Shown in pieces: positions 35,830-44,492 of a stretch of DNA of 64,000 nucleotides (position 1 is its first letter; every line of letters starts with the position of its first letter). This DNA is from Crocosphaera sp. Its GTDB lineage: Bacteria > Cyanobacteriota > Cyanobacteriia > Cyanobacteriales > Microcystaceae. Location: positions 1 through 64,000 of the forward strand of contig JASJBX010000055.1 in the NCBI GenBank assembly GCA_030066295.1, read 5' to 3'. The notes under the pieces are model-generated. The model was not told the origin of the DNA and did no database searches. It saw only the letters and a list, made by a program, of their open reading frames with translations. The position numbers were made by a program, and so were the translations under genes.

Positions 35830-36894
35830 ATGACCTTATCTACCCATAACCATCAATCTTCTCTTTCCTCAGACATAGAAAAACTCGTCAACAATTTGGC
35901 CGAACACGAACATGGTAAATTGATAGAACGGGCATTAAGAGTCGTATTAAGCATTGCTGGGGATGAGGTTGACTGCTTAGACTGGAAAATCTTAACCAAT
36001 GCCTTAGAAGACTTAGAAAAGGGCTTTCAGGTCTTTTATCCCTATCGTCACATTCGTAAGGTTACCATTTTTGGCTCAGCCCGTTTATCTCCCCAAAGTT
36101 CAGAATATCGCCTCGCGGTGGAATTTGCCCGTTATATTACCCAGTTTGGGTTTATGGTACTGACTGGGGCAGGGGGAGGTATTATGGAAGCAGGAAACGA
36201 GGGGGCCGGAAGAGAGCATTCTTTTGGCTTAAATATTGATTTACCGTTTGAACAAGGGACCAACCCTTTTATTGCGGGGGATGAGAAATTAATTAAGTTT
36301 AAATACTTCTTTACCCGTAAACTTTTCTTTTTGAAAGAAAGTGATGCAGTGGCCTTATTTCCTGGGGGGTTTGGAACCCAAGACGAGGCGTTTGAAACCT
36401 TAACGTTATGTCAAACGGGAAAGTATGGTCCTTGTCCTTTAGTGTTAATTGATGAACCCGGGGGAGACTATTGGAAAACCTGGAACGAATACAATTATAA
36501 TAACCTATTGTCACGGGGTTTAATTAGTGCAGAAGATTCGAGTCTTTATACGATTACGGATAGTTTAGCCACTGCTTGTAATGTGATTCGTGAATTTTAT
36601 TGTGTCTATCATTCGAGTCACTATATTGATGATTTATTAGTGTTGCGACTCAATTCCCAATTAACCGATGAACAAGTAGAACAATTGAATGAAGAATATA
36701 ACGATATTTTAGTTAAGGGGAAAATTGAAAAAAGCCAAGCCTTACCCCAAGAAAGGGACCATGAAACGGCTAAACTTCCCCGTTTAACTTTACACTTTAA
36801 TCGTCTTAATTCAGGAAGACTTTATGAGATGATTAATCAAATTAATAAATTTGGCACCTGTTTACCCATTGAACCCCATCCAGAATGGAAATAG
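35830..36894 (+). CDS. LOG-family protein (lysine-decarboxylase-like fold)
   Basis: About 354 residues from ATG 35830 (a GTG at 35821 is in frame). The LOG Rossmann core includes VTIFGSARLSP, LTGAGGGIMEAGNEGA, and the hallmark ALFPGGFGTQDEAFETL (PGGxGTxxE), about 100-240. LOG enzymes release cytokinin from its riboside monophosphate, and bacterial homologues cleave nucleoside monophosphates. This one has an N-terminal helical extension (about 1-75) and a C-terminal about 110 residues beyond the core, as in larger cyanobacterial LOG homologues. Confidence 0.85.
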   Translation: MTLSTHNHQSSLSSDIEKLVNNLAEHEHGKLIERALRVVLSIAGDEVDCLDWKILTNALEDLEKGFQVFYPYRHIRKVTIFGSARLSPQSSEYRLAVEFARYITQFGFMVLTGAGGGIMEAGNEGAGREHSFGLNIDLPFEQGTNPFIAGDEKLIKFKYFFTRKLFFLKESDAVALFPGGFGTQDEAFETLTLCQTGKYGPCPLVLIDEPGGDYWKTWNEYNYNNLLSRGLISAEDSSLYTITDSLATACNVIREFYCVYHSSHYIDDLLVLRLNSQLTDEQVEQLNEEYNDILVKGKIEKSQALPQERDHETAKLPRLTLHFNRLNSGRLYEMINQINKFGTCLPIEPHPEWK

Positions 36895-37032
36895 TGAATA
36901 TCATAACCATAAATACTTGAGACCCATTCTCTATTCGGAAAAGAATAAGCATCAATTTTTTTGTTAATTGCTAAACGATATTAAGTATCATCATCAAACA
37001 TCAATATCGCTGTTGTAATATTTAACCCTGAT

Positions 37033-37383
37033 TTAGTCTTGTTCGAGTAAATCTAAAGCAATTAGTAGAGCTTGATTTAATTGAGCAATTGTCTCATTAT
37101 TGAGAGTACCTCGTAACTTTAATAAACGAGTTTTTGATAACACTCTAACTTGGTCAGCCATTGCAATCGAATTTGAAGTTAAGCCTCCATCACTAGCTTT
37201 GATTAAGACTTGGGTTGGATAGATTCGTTTATGAGATTGATATGTTGTGCAGGGAACAGCTAAAACGACGGGACTATAAGCATTGATAGCGTCGCGACTG
37301 ACAATAATTACTGGCCGAGTCCCCCCCTGCTCCGAGCCTTCCACTGGCTCTAAACGAGCATCATAAATTTCCCCTCGCCTCAT
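37033..37383 (-). CDS. mazF: MazF/PemK-family toxin
   Basis: About 116 residues from ATG 37383. MRRGEIYDARLEPVEGSEQGGTRPVIIVSRD is the standard MazF/PemK start, with the later strand VVLAVPCTTYQSHKRIYPTQVLI and TSNSIAMADQVRVLSKTRL. MazF toxins are sequence-specific mRNA interferases. The ATG overlaps the stop of the antitoxin by 4 nt (ATGA), so translation is coupled. The frame extends upstream inside the antitoxin gene, but this start is best. Confidence 0.9.
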   Translation of the reverse strand: MRRGEIYDARLEPVEGSEQGGTRPVIIVSRDAINAYSPVVLAVPCTTYQSHKRIYPTQVLIKASDGGLTSNSIAMADQVRVLSKTRLLKLRGTLNNETIAQLNQALLIALDLLEQD

Positions 37384-37652
37384 GATGGCTCGTCTAACTG
37401 TAACGCTTCCCAACTGGCGGGGGCAAATTCAGCCTCCATTTTTAAAACCTCGGATTGATAATCTTTATCTTGAGCCATTTCTGCAAGAAGAATGTCGATT
37501 TCGCCTCGCCGTAACGCTGCTAATTCATGCTCTATTGCTTTGGCTACGAATTGATTGCGACTTTTAGCTTTTCCTGCATTCACTGCTTGGTCTGTGGCTT
37601 CTAAGAGTGCAGAGGGTAAGGTTAAAGTGGTGCGAACAGTTGACTCTTTCAT
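37380..37652 (-). CDS. mazE: ribbon-helix-helix antitoxin of the MazF-type toxin
   Basis: A 90-residue protein with an N-terminal RHH fold (ESTVRTTLTLPSALLEATDQAVNAGKAKSRNQFVAKAIEHEL, about 2-44) and an acidic C-terminal half ending EAEFAPASWEALQLDEPS, the part that would fill the toxin groove. Its 4-nt overlap with the toxin start and antitoxin-first order are typical. It probably represses its own promoter together with the toxin. Confidence 0.85.
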   Translation of the reverse strand: MKESTVRTTLTLPSALLEATDQAVNAGKAKSRNQFVAKAIEHELAALRRGEIDILLAEMAQDKDYQSEVLKMEAEFAPASWEALQLDEPS

Positions 37653-37747
37653 GATGTAAGTGATGTCTGATTTGATGTCTATTCTAGCATCGTTTCACTT
37701 GGTCATCTTTGGTTATATTGGCAAAGAGACAATAATTAACTTTAAAA

Positions 37748-39127
37748 ATGACTGCAACTATCAAAATTAATCCCTATCTCTCAGGAAATTTTGCCCCCAT
37801 TAGCCAAGAAATGACTGCTAACAATTTAACCGTAATTGGAGAAATTCCTCGCAATTTAAAGGGAATGTTCCTCAGAAACGGACCGAACCCCCAGTTTAGC
37901 CCCATAGGGCAATATCATTGGTTTGATGGGGATGGTATGATTCATGGGGTACAAATAGAGGAGGGGACAGCATCCTACCGTAACCGCTTTGTTCAAACCC
38001 CTGGCTATAACTTGGAAAAAGAGGCCAACCAACCCCTCTGGACAGGGATGCTAGAACCGCCCCAAATGGATAACCCTTATGGCCCCTCGAAAAACACCGC
38101 TAACACCGCTCTAGTTTACCATTCTGGTCGTCTTCTGGCACTTTGGGAAGGGGGTGAACCCCATGCTTTAACGGTTCCTGAATTGGATACGTTGGGACCC
38201 CACACTTTTGAGGGTAAGTTAAGGTTCCCTTTTACGGCCCATCCAAAAATTGATCCGTCGACGGGAGAAATGATGTTTTTTGGCTATTCTATCGCCCAAC
38301 CTCCCTATGTACAATACGGCATTATTTCCCCCCAGGGAGAGTTAATAAAAACTGTTGCGATTGACTTACCGATTGGGGTAATGATGCACGATTTTGCCAT
38401 TACTGAAAACTATACTATTTTTCTTGATCTTCCTTTGACGTTTCGCCCTGAAAGAATGCAAAAGGGAGAACCTCCCTTACAGTTTGAACATAACCAACCG
38501 TCCCGTTTTGGTATTCTTCCCAGACAAGGAAATAATGAGGATATACGCTGGTTTGAAAGCAATGCTTGTTACATTTTCCATACCCTCAATGCCTATGAAG
38601 AAGGGGAAGAAATTGTTTTAATTGCTTGTCGCATGACTGGGACAACGGTATTAGGAGAAGCCAAAGAGAAAATTAAAGATTCAGATATTCCTTACCTTCA
38701 TGAATGGCGTTTTAATCTGAAAACAGGGGAAGTCACAGAACAGTCTTTATGTAATGTCCCCTCAGAATTTCCCCGTATTAATGAACAATATACAGGCAGA
38801 AAAAACCGTTACGGTTATTCAGGGAAAATGGCAGAGTCTTCTGAACCGAAATTTGATGGTATTGTTAAACACGATTTTGAACAAGGCGGCTTTGAAATTC
38901 ATCATTTTGGTCCCCATAAATACGGCGGCGAACCGATTTTTGCCCCTAACCCCACCGCAGAAACAGAAGATGACGGATGGTTACTGACTTTTGTTCATGA
39001 TGAAGTGTCTAAACTATCAGAATTAGTGATTATTGATGCTCAAGATTTTACCGCATCTCCTCTGGCCAAGATACAAATTCCTCAGCGAGTTCCCTATGGA
39101 TTTCATGGTACATGGTTAAGCCAATAA
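37748..39127 (+). CDS. carotenoid cleavage oxygenase
   Basis: A 459-residue seven-bladed propeller of the carotenoid oxygenase (RPE65/CCD) family. FLRNGPNPQF, YHWFDGDGMIHGV are early blade motifs. The four iron-binding His are present: H165 in FTAHPKI, H214 in MMHDFAIT, H278 in IFHTLNAYE and H453 in GFHGTWL near the end. Cuts apocarotenoid or carotenoid double bonds to give apocarotenals; the length and N-terminal motif are close to the cyanobacterial apocarotenoid oxygenase group, but substrate is not decided. Alone, after the MazEF-like pair. Confidence 0.92.
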   Translation: MTATIKINPYLSGNFAPISQEMTANNLTVIGEIPRNLKGMFLRNGPNPQFSPIGQYHWFDGDGMIHGVQIEEGTASYRNRFVQTPGYNLEKEANQPLWTGMLEPPQMDNPYGPSKNTANTALVYHSGRLLALWEGGEPHALTVPELDTLGPHTFEGKLRFPFTAHPKIDPSTGEMMFFGYSIAQPPYVQYGIISPQGELIKTVAIDLPIGVMMHDFAITENYTIFLDLPLTFRPERMQKGEPPLQFEHNQPSRFGILPRQGNNEDIRWFESNACYIFHTLNAYEEGEEIVLIACRMTGTTVLGEAKEKIKDSDIPYLHEWRFNLKTGEVTEQSLCNVPSEFPRINEQYTGRKNRYGYSGKMAESSEPKFDGIVKHDFEQGGFEIHHFGPHKYGGEPIFAPNPTAETEDDGWLLTFVHDEVSKLSELVIIDAQDFTASPLAKIQIPQRVPYGFHGTWLSQ

Positions 39128-39151
39128 TCGAACTTGCATCACAAAAATTAT

Positions 39152-39180
39152 CCCCAAGAATCAATGATTCTTGGGGTGAT
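39152..39180 (+). terminator. hairpin after the carotenoid oxygenase gene
   Basis: CCCCAAGAAT and ATTCTTGGGG form a 10-bp stem with a 5-nt loop (39152-39176), 24 nt after the stop. A short TGATTTAATT follows, so the T tract is poor, but the stem is strong. Confidence 0.65.
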
Positions 39181-39496
39181 TTAATTATATGCCAGCCTTA
39201 TATATGAGTGGCTGACGGCTTTTATCTTATGTCTCTATTGTAAAGTTATGTATCGCAATTTCAGTATTTCTTTATGTTTTCTTAAGATTTCAACCCTAGC
39301 CCTAATCCTAAACCCGCTGATTATTAATAAGCAAATATGATTGACTCACTTAATTTTTTGATAGGGTTTCCCTACTAAAAGTCGCAAAAAAATGATTAGG
39401 TATTAGATACGATAGTAGAAAAAGATACTATTATTATATAATGTTGAGCAAGTCCAGATTAATAGCATCCCTGAATCCCTTATTCTGACAAATCTT
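39181..39496. other. intergenic region before the M1 peptidase gene
   Basis: About 315 nt of AT-rich DNA between the carotenoid oxygenase hairpin and ATG 39497. A TATAAT-like box sits near 39436 but no matching -35 element was found. No open frame with protein-like content was seen. Confidence 0.5.
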
Positions 39497-42070
39497 ATGA
39501 GTCTAAAGAATTTTGATAGCGAAGACAATAACCGTAAATTTGAACTACCTGGAGCTAAACCCCATTATAACCCCGATCGCTACGGACAAGTCAACCATAT
39601 TTTTCTTGATTTAAGCCTAGATATTCCTCATCAAAGCTTCAGAGGAACTTGTCATATTACTTTAACCCCTGTACGTTCCGAAATCAATCAATTAACCCTT
39701 GATGCGGTTGATTTAAACATCGATTCTGTGTTCATCAACGAAGTGAATCAACCCTTTGATTATAACCAAGAAAAATTAACTATTCATCTTCTCCAACCCA
39801 CCCAAGAAAATGCAATTAAAATCAGTATTAATTATCATGTAGAAAACCCTCAAAGGGGACTTTATTTTGTTACCCCTGATCAATATTATCCTCATAAACC
39901 CACTCAAGTTTGGACGCAAGGGGAAGATGAAGATTCAAGGTTTTGGTTCCCCTGTTTTGACTATCCCGGACAGTTAGCTACCTCAGAAATTAAAGTTAAA
40001 GTTCCTAACAACTTTATGGCTATTTCTAACGGGGAATTAATTCATCAAGAAACCCTAGGAGAAGAAACCATTTATCATTGGTTCCAAAAACAGGTTCATC
40101 CTACTTATTTAATGACCTTAGCTGTGGGAGAATTTAGTGAAATTAAAGACGAATGGAAGGGGATTCCGGTTACTTACTATCTAGAAAAAGGAAAAGAAGA
40201 ACAAGGTAAAATCAGTATGGGGAAAACACCTCAAATGATCGAGTATTTTTCTGCTAAATTTGGCTATAACTATCCTTTCCCTAAATACGCTCAAGTTTGT
40301 GTTAATGACTTCATCTTTGGAGGGATGGAAAACACTTCAACTACCCTCTTAACTGATCGCTGTTTACTAGATAAAAAAGCCTTAAAAGATAGACCCTTTA
40401 CCGAAAGTTTAGTCGCCCATGAATTAGCCCATCAATGGTTTGGTGATTTAGTAGTAATTAAACACTGGTCTCACGCTTGGATCAAAGAAGGAATGGCCTC
40501 TTATTCTGAGGTTTTATGGACAGAACATGAATATGGAAAAGATGAGGCTGCTTATTATTTATTAAACGAAGCAAGAAGTTATTTGGATGAAGATTCTTCC
40601 CGTTATCGTCGCCCTATTGTGACGAATGTTTATCGAGAAGCCATCGAATTATATGATCGCCATTTATACGAAAAAGGGGCTTGTGTTTATCACATGATTC
40701 GAGGCATTTTAGGGGAAGAATTGTTTGATAAAGCCGTTCATACTTTTGTCAATAATCATGCCCATAAAACGGTAGAAACCATTGACTTATTAAGGGCAAT
40801 AGAAATCGCTACTGGGTATAATTTACTGTTCCTCTTTGATCAATATGTTTTCCGAGGGGGACATCCTGATTATAAAGTTAGTTATAGCTGGGATAATGAC
40901 AATAATCTCGCTAAATTAACGGTTACTCAAACCCAAGTAAAGGAAGAAGACGGCAAAAGTAAAAATAGTTTTGATCTAAAAATACCCATAGGTTTTGGCT
41001 ATAAAAATTTAGCTATGAAAACCTTTACGTTGCGTATTCATGAAAAACAGCAAACCTTTTATTTTCCCCTAGAAACTAAGCCTGATTTTATTAGTTTTGA
41101 TGTTAAGAACTACTTCTTAAAAACCGTAGAATTAGACTATCCCATAGGGGAATTAAAAGCCCAACTTAGCCACGATCCCGATCCCGTTTCTCGTATTTAT
41201 GCAGCCATTGCTATTGGCAAAAAAGGCAACCTAGAAGCCATTAAAAGTTTAGAAGAAGCCTTGACAGATGATCCCTTTTGGGGGGTGAGATTAGAAGCAG
41301 CCAAACAGTTAGGAAAAATCAGCTTAGACCAAGCAGGAGAAGCCTTAAAAAAAGGGTTATCTGATGATCAGGCTAAAGTCCGTCGGGCGGTTATTGAGAG
41401 TTTAGGAAAAATCAAAAACAACCACTGTTATGATACCTTAAAAACTGCTCTAGAAACTGAAGATAAAAGCTACTATTGTGAAGCAGCGATCGCTAGTAGT
41501 CTAGGGTCTATCTTATCGGGTACTTTAAAAGAGAAAACCCCAGAAGTGATTGAGTTGTTAGAAAACGTCTTAGAAACCCGTTCAGGTTGGAATGAAGTGG
41601 TAAGGTCAGGGGCAATTACCGGGTTAAGTAAACTGACAACAAATACCGATGCAGTGGATGTGATTATGGATTATACAAAATTAGGAACACCTCAAGCGTT
41701 AAGATTAGCAGCAATTCGTGGCTTAGGGGCTATTTCTACAGGTCAAACCCCCAATAAATTAGAGGAAATTCTTGATAGTTTAGAATCTATTTCTCAAGAA
41801 AGCTTCTTCTTGACGCAAGTGGCTGTTACCACAGCATTAGGACAGATGGAAACCCCAAAAGCCATTACTATTTTGCAGAGTTTAGCTGATAGAACTCCTG
41901 ATGGACGAGTTAAAAGAAAAGCAGAAGAAGCTATCAAAAAAGTCCAGAAAAAATTAGGTTCAGATCAAGGAATTAAATCTTTACGAGATGAACTGGAAAA
42001 ACTAAAACAAGAAAACCAAGAATTACAGAGTCGCATTGCCAACCTAGAAGCAAAAAATAGTGAATCATAA
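39497..42070 (+). CDS. M1-family metallopeptidase with HEAT-repeat C terminus
   Basis: An 857-residue zinc aminopeptidase of the M1 family. The exopeptidase motif lies in FGGMENTST (G-x-M-E-N), and the zinc site is H308-E-x-x-H312 in HELAHQWFGDLV with E331 completing the set (KEGMASYSEVLW). From about 550 to 830 there are HEAT/PBS-lyase-like repeats (DPFWGVRLEAAKQLGKIS, DDQAKVRRAVIESLGKI). The end (about 835-857) is a coiled coil of heptads. The catalytic part resembles bacterial aminopeptidase N and the HEAT repeats resemble tricorn-interacting factor F3/leukotriene A4 hydrolase architecture, so peptide cleavage in the cytoplasm is likely. Confidence 0.92.
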   Translation: MSLKNFDSEDNNRKFELPGAKPHYNPDRYGQVNHIFLDLSLDIPHQSFRGTCHITLTPVRSEINQLTLDAVDLNIDSVFINEVNQPFDYNQEKLTIHLLQPTQENAIKISINYHVENPQRGLYFVTPDQYYPHKPTQVWTQGEDEDSRFWFPCFDYPGQLATSEIKVKVPNNFMAISNGELIHQETLGEETIYHWFQKQVHPTYLMTLAVGEFSEIKDEWKGIPVTYYLEKGKEEQGKISMGKTPQMIEYFSAKFGYNYPFPKYAQVCVNDFIFGGMENTSTTLLTDRCLLDKKALKDRPFTESLVAHELAHQWFGDLVVIKHWSHAWIKEGMASYSEVLWTEHEYGKDEAAYYLLNEARSYLDEDSSRYRRPIVTNVYREAIELYDRHLYEKGACVYHMIRGILGEELFDKAVHTFVNNHAHKTVETIDLLRAIEIATGYNLLFLFDQYVFRGGHPDYKVSYSWDNDNNLAKLTVTQTQVKEEDGKSKNSFDLKIPIGFGYKNLAMKTFTLRIHEKQQTFYFPLETKPDFISFDVKNYFLKTVELDYPIGELKAQLSHDPDPVSRIYAAIAIGKKGNLEAIKSLEEALTDDPFWGVRLEAAKQLGKISLDQAGEALKKGLSDDQAKVRRAVIESLGKIKNNHCYDTLKTALETEDKSYYCEAAIASSLGSILSGTLKEKTPEVIELLENVLETRSGWNEVVRSGAITGLSKLTTNTDAVDVIMDYTKLGTPQALRLAAIRGLGAISTGQTPNKLEEILDSLESISQESFFLTQVAVTTALGQMETPKAITILQSLADRTPDGRVKRKAEEAIKKVQKKLGSDQGIKSLRDELEKLKQENQELQSRIANLEAKNSES

Positions 42071-42173
42071 GGGATAGCTTTTTCCTTATCCAAAGTCTTG
42101 ATATTTTTATCAAGAAATCGATATTAGTTGTTACAAGTGAGGTATTGTAAACATTCAACAGAAACATAGTCAT

Positions 42174-43622
42174 ATATAGTCAAGTCGAGACAAATATTTT
42201 AAGTTTGTTTGTACTCAATTAGAGTCTCCTTGACAAAAATTAATGACTCCTTTGAGTTGCTTAATGGTACAATTAAACCGGACTAATAATGCTCACACTT
42301 ACATAATACTTAATTAACAAATAATTAGGAATTAGTCGTCAGATAACTTTCCTTCATTTAAGCAATTAATTTATGAGATTAGTTGAGAGACATATTATTC
42401 AAAAAAATCATCGGTTTTACTCTGAAATTGACCGACTCTGTTTCTTATCTAAAAATCTCTATAATTATGCTAATTATTTAGTTCGTCAGTCTTTTATATT
42501 TGAACACACTTACCGTAACTATCATGATCTTCAAAAGACTCTACAAAATCAACCAGACTATCAAGCCATTCCCGCTAAGGTTTCTCAACAAGTTTTGATG
42601 ATAATTGAGAGAAACTGGAAGAGTTTTTTAGCCGCTAATAACGCTTACAAAGAAACCCCATCAAAATTTAAAGGCCGTCCTCATCTTCCTGGGTATAAAC
42701 ATAAAATGAAAGGAAGAAATGTGGTGGTTTATACAAAACAAGCTATCAGCAAAAAACAACTCTTAAAAGGTTTGATTAATCCCAGTAAAACCGAGATTTA
42801 CCTAAAAACCAAGATAGATGCCTCAAAAATAAAACAAGTTCGCCTTGTCCCTAAACTTAACCATTATGTAATTGAGGTCATTTATGAAGCAGATAAAACA
42901 CAATACGAGTTAGAAGAGAATCGTTGCGCTAGTATTGAAATTGGTTTAAACAATTTAGCTACATTAACTTTCAATCAAGCCGGAATTAAACCGCTCTTGA
43001 TAAATGGCAAACCGTTAAAATCCATCAATCAATACTATAATAAAGTCAAAAGCTCTTTACAATCTCTTTTAGGAGAAAATCAATCGAGTAAGAAACTAAA
43101 AAAGCTTTGTAATAAAAGAGAATTCAAAATCAATGATTATCTCCACAAAGCATCTCGTTTGATTATTGATACTCTGATTAATCAGAAAATAGCTACTCTG
43201 ATAATTGGTCATAATACAGAATGGAAACAGAAGATTAATTTAGGAAGAAGAAACAATCAAAACTTTGTATCTATTCCCTATAATAAGTTAATCGAAATGT
43301 TATCTTATAAAGCAGAGATGGTAGGAATCACGGTAATTATTACTGAAGAATCTTATACATCAAAAGCTTCCTTTCTCGATAACGACTGTCTCCCTGTTTA
43401 CCAGAAAGACCAAAAAAATCAAGTAACTTTTTCAGGAAAAAGAGTACAAAGAGGTTTGTATCGTACCGCAAGAAGAAAATTGATTAATGCTGATGTTAAC
43501 GGTTCGTTGAACATCATGAGAAAAGCAGTCCCAAACGCCTTTGGCTATGGGATAGAGGGTGTTGTAGTTCACCCAGTCAGGGTCACACCGGCAAAATAAG
43601 GATATGTCATATTTGACTATAT
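42174..43622. mobile_element. putative IS200/IS605-type element carrying only TnpB
   Basis: Ten-bp inverted repeats, ATATAGTCAA (42174-42183) and TTGACTATAT (43613-43622), flank the tnpB gene; a 7-bp direct repeat GTCATAT occurs at 42169-42175 and 43606-43612. IS200/IS605 elements have hairpins rather than terminal inverted repeats, so the exact boundaries are not settled. No TnpA is present. The left interval (42184-42372) would hold any guide-RNA-related sequence or promoter, or the right end would hold the omega-RNA; nothing else was seen in it. Confidence 0.45.
42373..43599 (+). CDS. tnpB: TnpB-family protein with altered RuvC active site
   Basis: A 408-residue TnpB-like (IS200/IS605-type) protein of a cyanobacterial subgroup. 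N-terminal wedge/REC-like region (1-180), RuvC-I at SIEIGLNN with Glu189 in place of the usual Asp. RuvC-II reads LIIGHNTEW, with G279 where TnpB has catalytic Glu. RuvC-III reads NADVNGSLNIMRK with D374 retained. A conserved-looking ITEESYTSKASF (E325-E326) follows and may supply an alternate Glu. The CxxC zinc finger is absent (the TSKxSF position lacks Cys). TnpB proteins are RNA-guided nucleases; whether this one cuts is doubtful. No TnpA nearby. Confidence 0.88.
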   Translation: MRLVERHIIQKNHRFYSEIDRLCFLSKNLYNYANYLVRQSFIFEHTYRNYHDLQKTLQNQPDYQAIPAKVSQQVLMIIERNWKSFLAANNAYKETPSKFKGRPHLPGYKHKMKGRNVVVYTKQAISKKQLLKGLINPSKTEIYLKTKIDASKIKQVRLVPKLNHYVIEVIYEADKTQYELEENRCASIEIGLNNLATLTFNQAGIKPLLINGKPLKSINQYYNKVKSSLQSLLGENQSSKKLKKLCNKREFKINDYLHKASRLIIDTLINQKIATLIIGHNTEWKQKINLGRRNNQNFVSIPYNKLIEMLSYKAEMVGITVIITEESYTSKASFLDNDCLPVYQKDQKNQVTFSGKRVQRGLYRTARRKLINADVNGSLNIMRKAVPNAFGYGIEGVVVHPVRVTPAK

Positions 43623-43633
43623 TTTTATGAACT

Positions 43634-43807
43634 ATGCTGACAACCACCCAACTCGATAATGGTCTTCTTAACAATTATGCAGTAGAACCTCAAGTCTACT
43701 ATGCCGGAACCCCTGCCCCTTATCAACAACGTCGCTATTTAATTAAAGGGGCGATCGCTGTGTTATTCTTGATTAGCTTAGTTATACTTTCAATGATGGT
43801 TAGCTAA
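43634..43807 (+). CDS. ssl1498-family light-harvesting-like miniprotein
   Basis: A 57-residue protein starting MLTTTQLDNGLLNNYAVEP with a PAPYQQRRYLIKGAIAV motif and one transmembrane helix (about 37-57). It matches the ssl1498 family of small cyanobacterial proteins related to high-light-inducible/light-harvesting-like proteins; the N terminus (NGLLNNYAVEP.VYYA) and the PYQQRRY step before the helix are diagnostic. It would sit in the thylakoid membrane. The gene is intact, directly downstream of the TnpB element, so the element did not break it. Confidence 0.85.
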   Translation: MLTTTQLDNGLLNNYAVEPQVYYAGTPAPYQQRRYLIKGAIAVLFLISLVILSMMVS

Positions 43808-43828
43808 AAATTACTGTCTTGCTGATGC

Positions 43829-43856
43829 AAAAACCTCAGTTTTTCTGGGGTTTTTA
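43829..43856 (+). terminator. terminator of the ssl1498-type gene
   Basis: AAAAACCTCAG (43829-43839) pairs with CTGGGGTTTTT (43845-43855), giving an 11-bp stem with one G-T pair and a short loop, 22 nt after the stop. The stem itself provides the T run. Confidence 0.75.
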
Positions 43857-44130
43857 CCGTTTCTTTCTGACAGTCGAACCAACGGTTATTCCATACCATC
43901 AAATCATGAACAAGAAAGAGAAGAATAGGAATTTTCTTAACATTTGCTTCATAAAGATTGTTTTAGGGTTCACTCAACAAGAGATTTCTGCTTGGTGAAT
44001 TTTTGATGATCAAATAGTAAAGTTTTGCGAGTCTAAAGATGAGCTAATTCCTGTTAAAGTTATAATGAACATGAAGACTCAGGGTAATGGATGAGTTTGC
44101 TTCGATTTGTTAACTATTTAAGGAATGATT
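43857..44130. other. intergenic region before the Nif11 gene
   Basis: About 270 nt without a convincing gene, mixed AT-rich sequence. It probably contains the promoter of the Nif11-type gene, but no clear -35/-10 pair was identified. Confidence 0.5.
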
Positions 44131-44421
44131 ATGGCCAAAGAGAAAGTTATTCAATTTTTAGGTGAGGCTGCCAAAAATCAAAGCCTCAAAGATAAATTAC
44201 ACGCTGTCAAGAACCAAGATGAATTAACCTCATTAGCAAAAGAAGAAGGATTTGAATTTGCTTCTGAACACGTTGATGAAGTCTTAGACGAATTAAAACA
44301 AAAGCCTGGCTTTTTTGGTAAATTAGCTGAAGCGATCGCTGAAGCCTTTAGTCCTGATCATGACAATGTTCCCCCTTCTATCGGTGTACAACCTTATAGT
44401 GGGGACTCTAACTCTCGCTAA
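44131..44421 (+). CDS. Nif11-domain protein
   Basis: About 96 residues from ATG 44131, which has AAGGA 7 nt before it; the ATG at 44125 would be too close to that site. The Nif11 (leader-peptide-like) helical domain covers about 1-70: FLGEAAKNQSLKDKLHAVKNQDELTSLAKEEGFEF...DEVLDEL. Nif11 domains serve as precursor leaders for lanthipeptides or other RiPPs, or as stand-alone proteins of unknown role. The tail after about 72 is short (SPDHDNVPPSIGVQPYSGDSNSR) and has Ser but no Cys, so a lanthipeptide core is unlikely. No modification enzyme adjoins. Confidence 0.85.
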   Translation: MAKEKVIQFLGEAAKNQSLKDKLHAVKNQDELTSLAKEEGFEFASEHVDEVLDELKQKPGFFGKLAEAIAEAFSPDHDNVPPSIGVQPYSGDSNSR

Positions 44422-44435
44422 AAAAGGGTCAATAT

Positions 44436-44492
44436 AAGACAGACAACAGTCATTCTTTTTGTTTATGCTAGAGTGGCTTGTCTGTTTTTTTT
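44436..44492 (+). terminator. possible terminator at the Nif11/P-ATPase junction
   Basis: ACAGACAA (about 44439-44446) and TTGTCTGT (about 44478-44485) form an 8-bp stem across a loop of about 30 nt, followed by eight T residues. It overlaps the end of the converging P-type ATPase gene. The large loop lowers confidence. Confidence 0.4.

Noticed and set aside
44131-44421. RiPP precursor peptide with a modified core
   Set aside because: The tail after the Nif11 domain is short and lacks Cys, and no LanM/radical-SAM or transporter gene is near.
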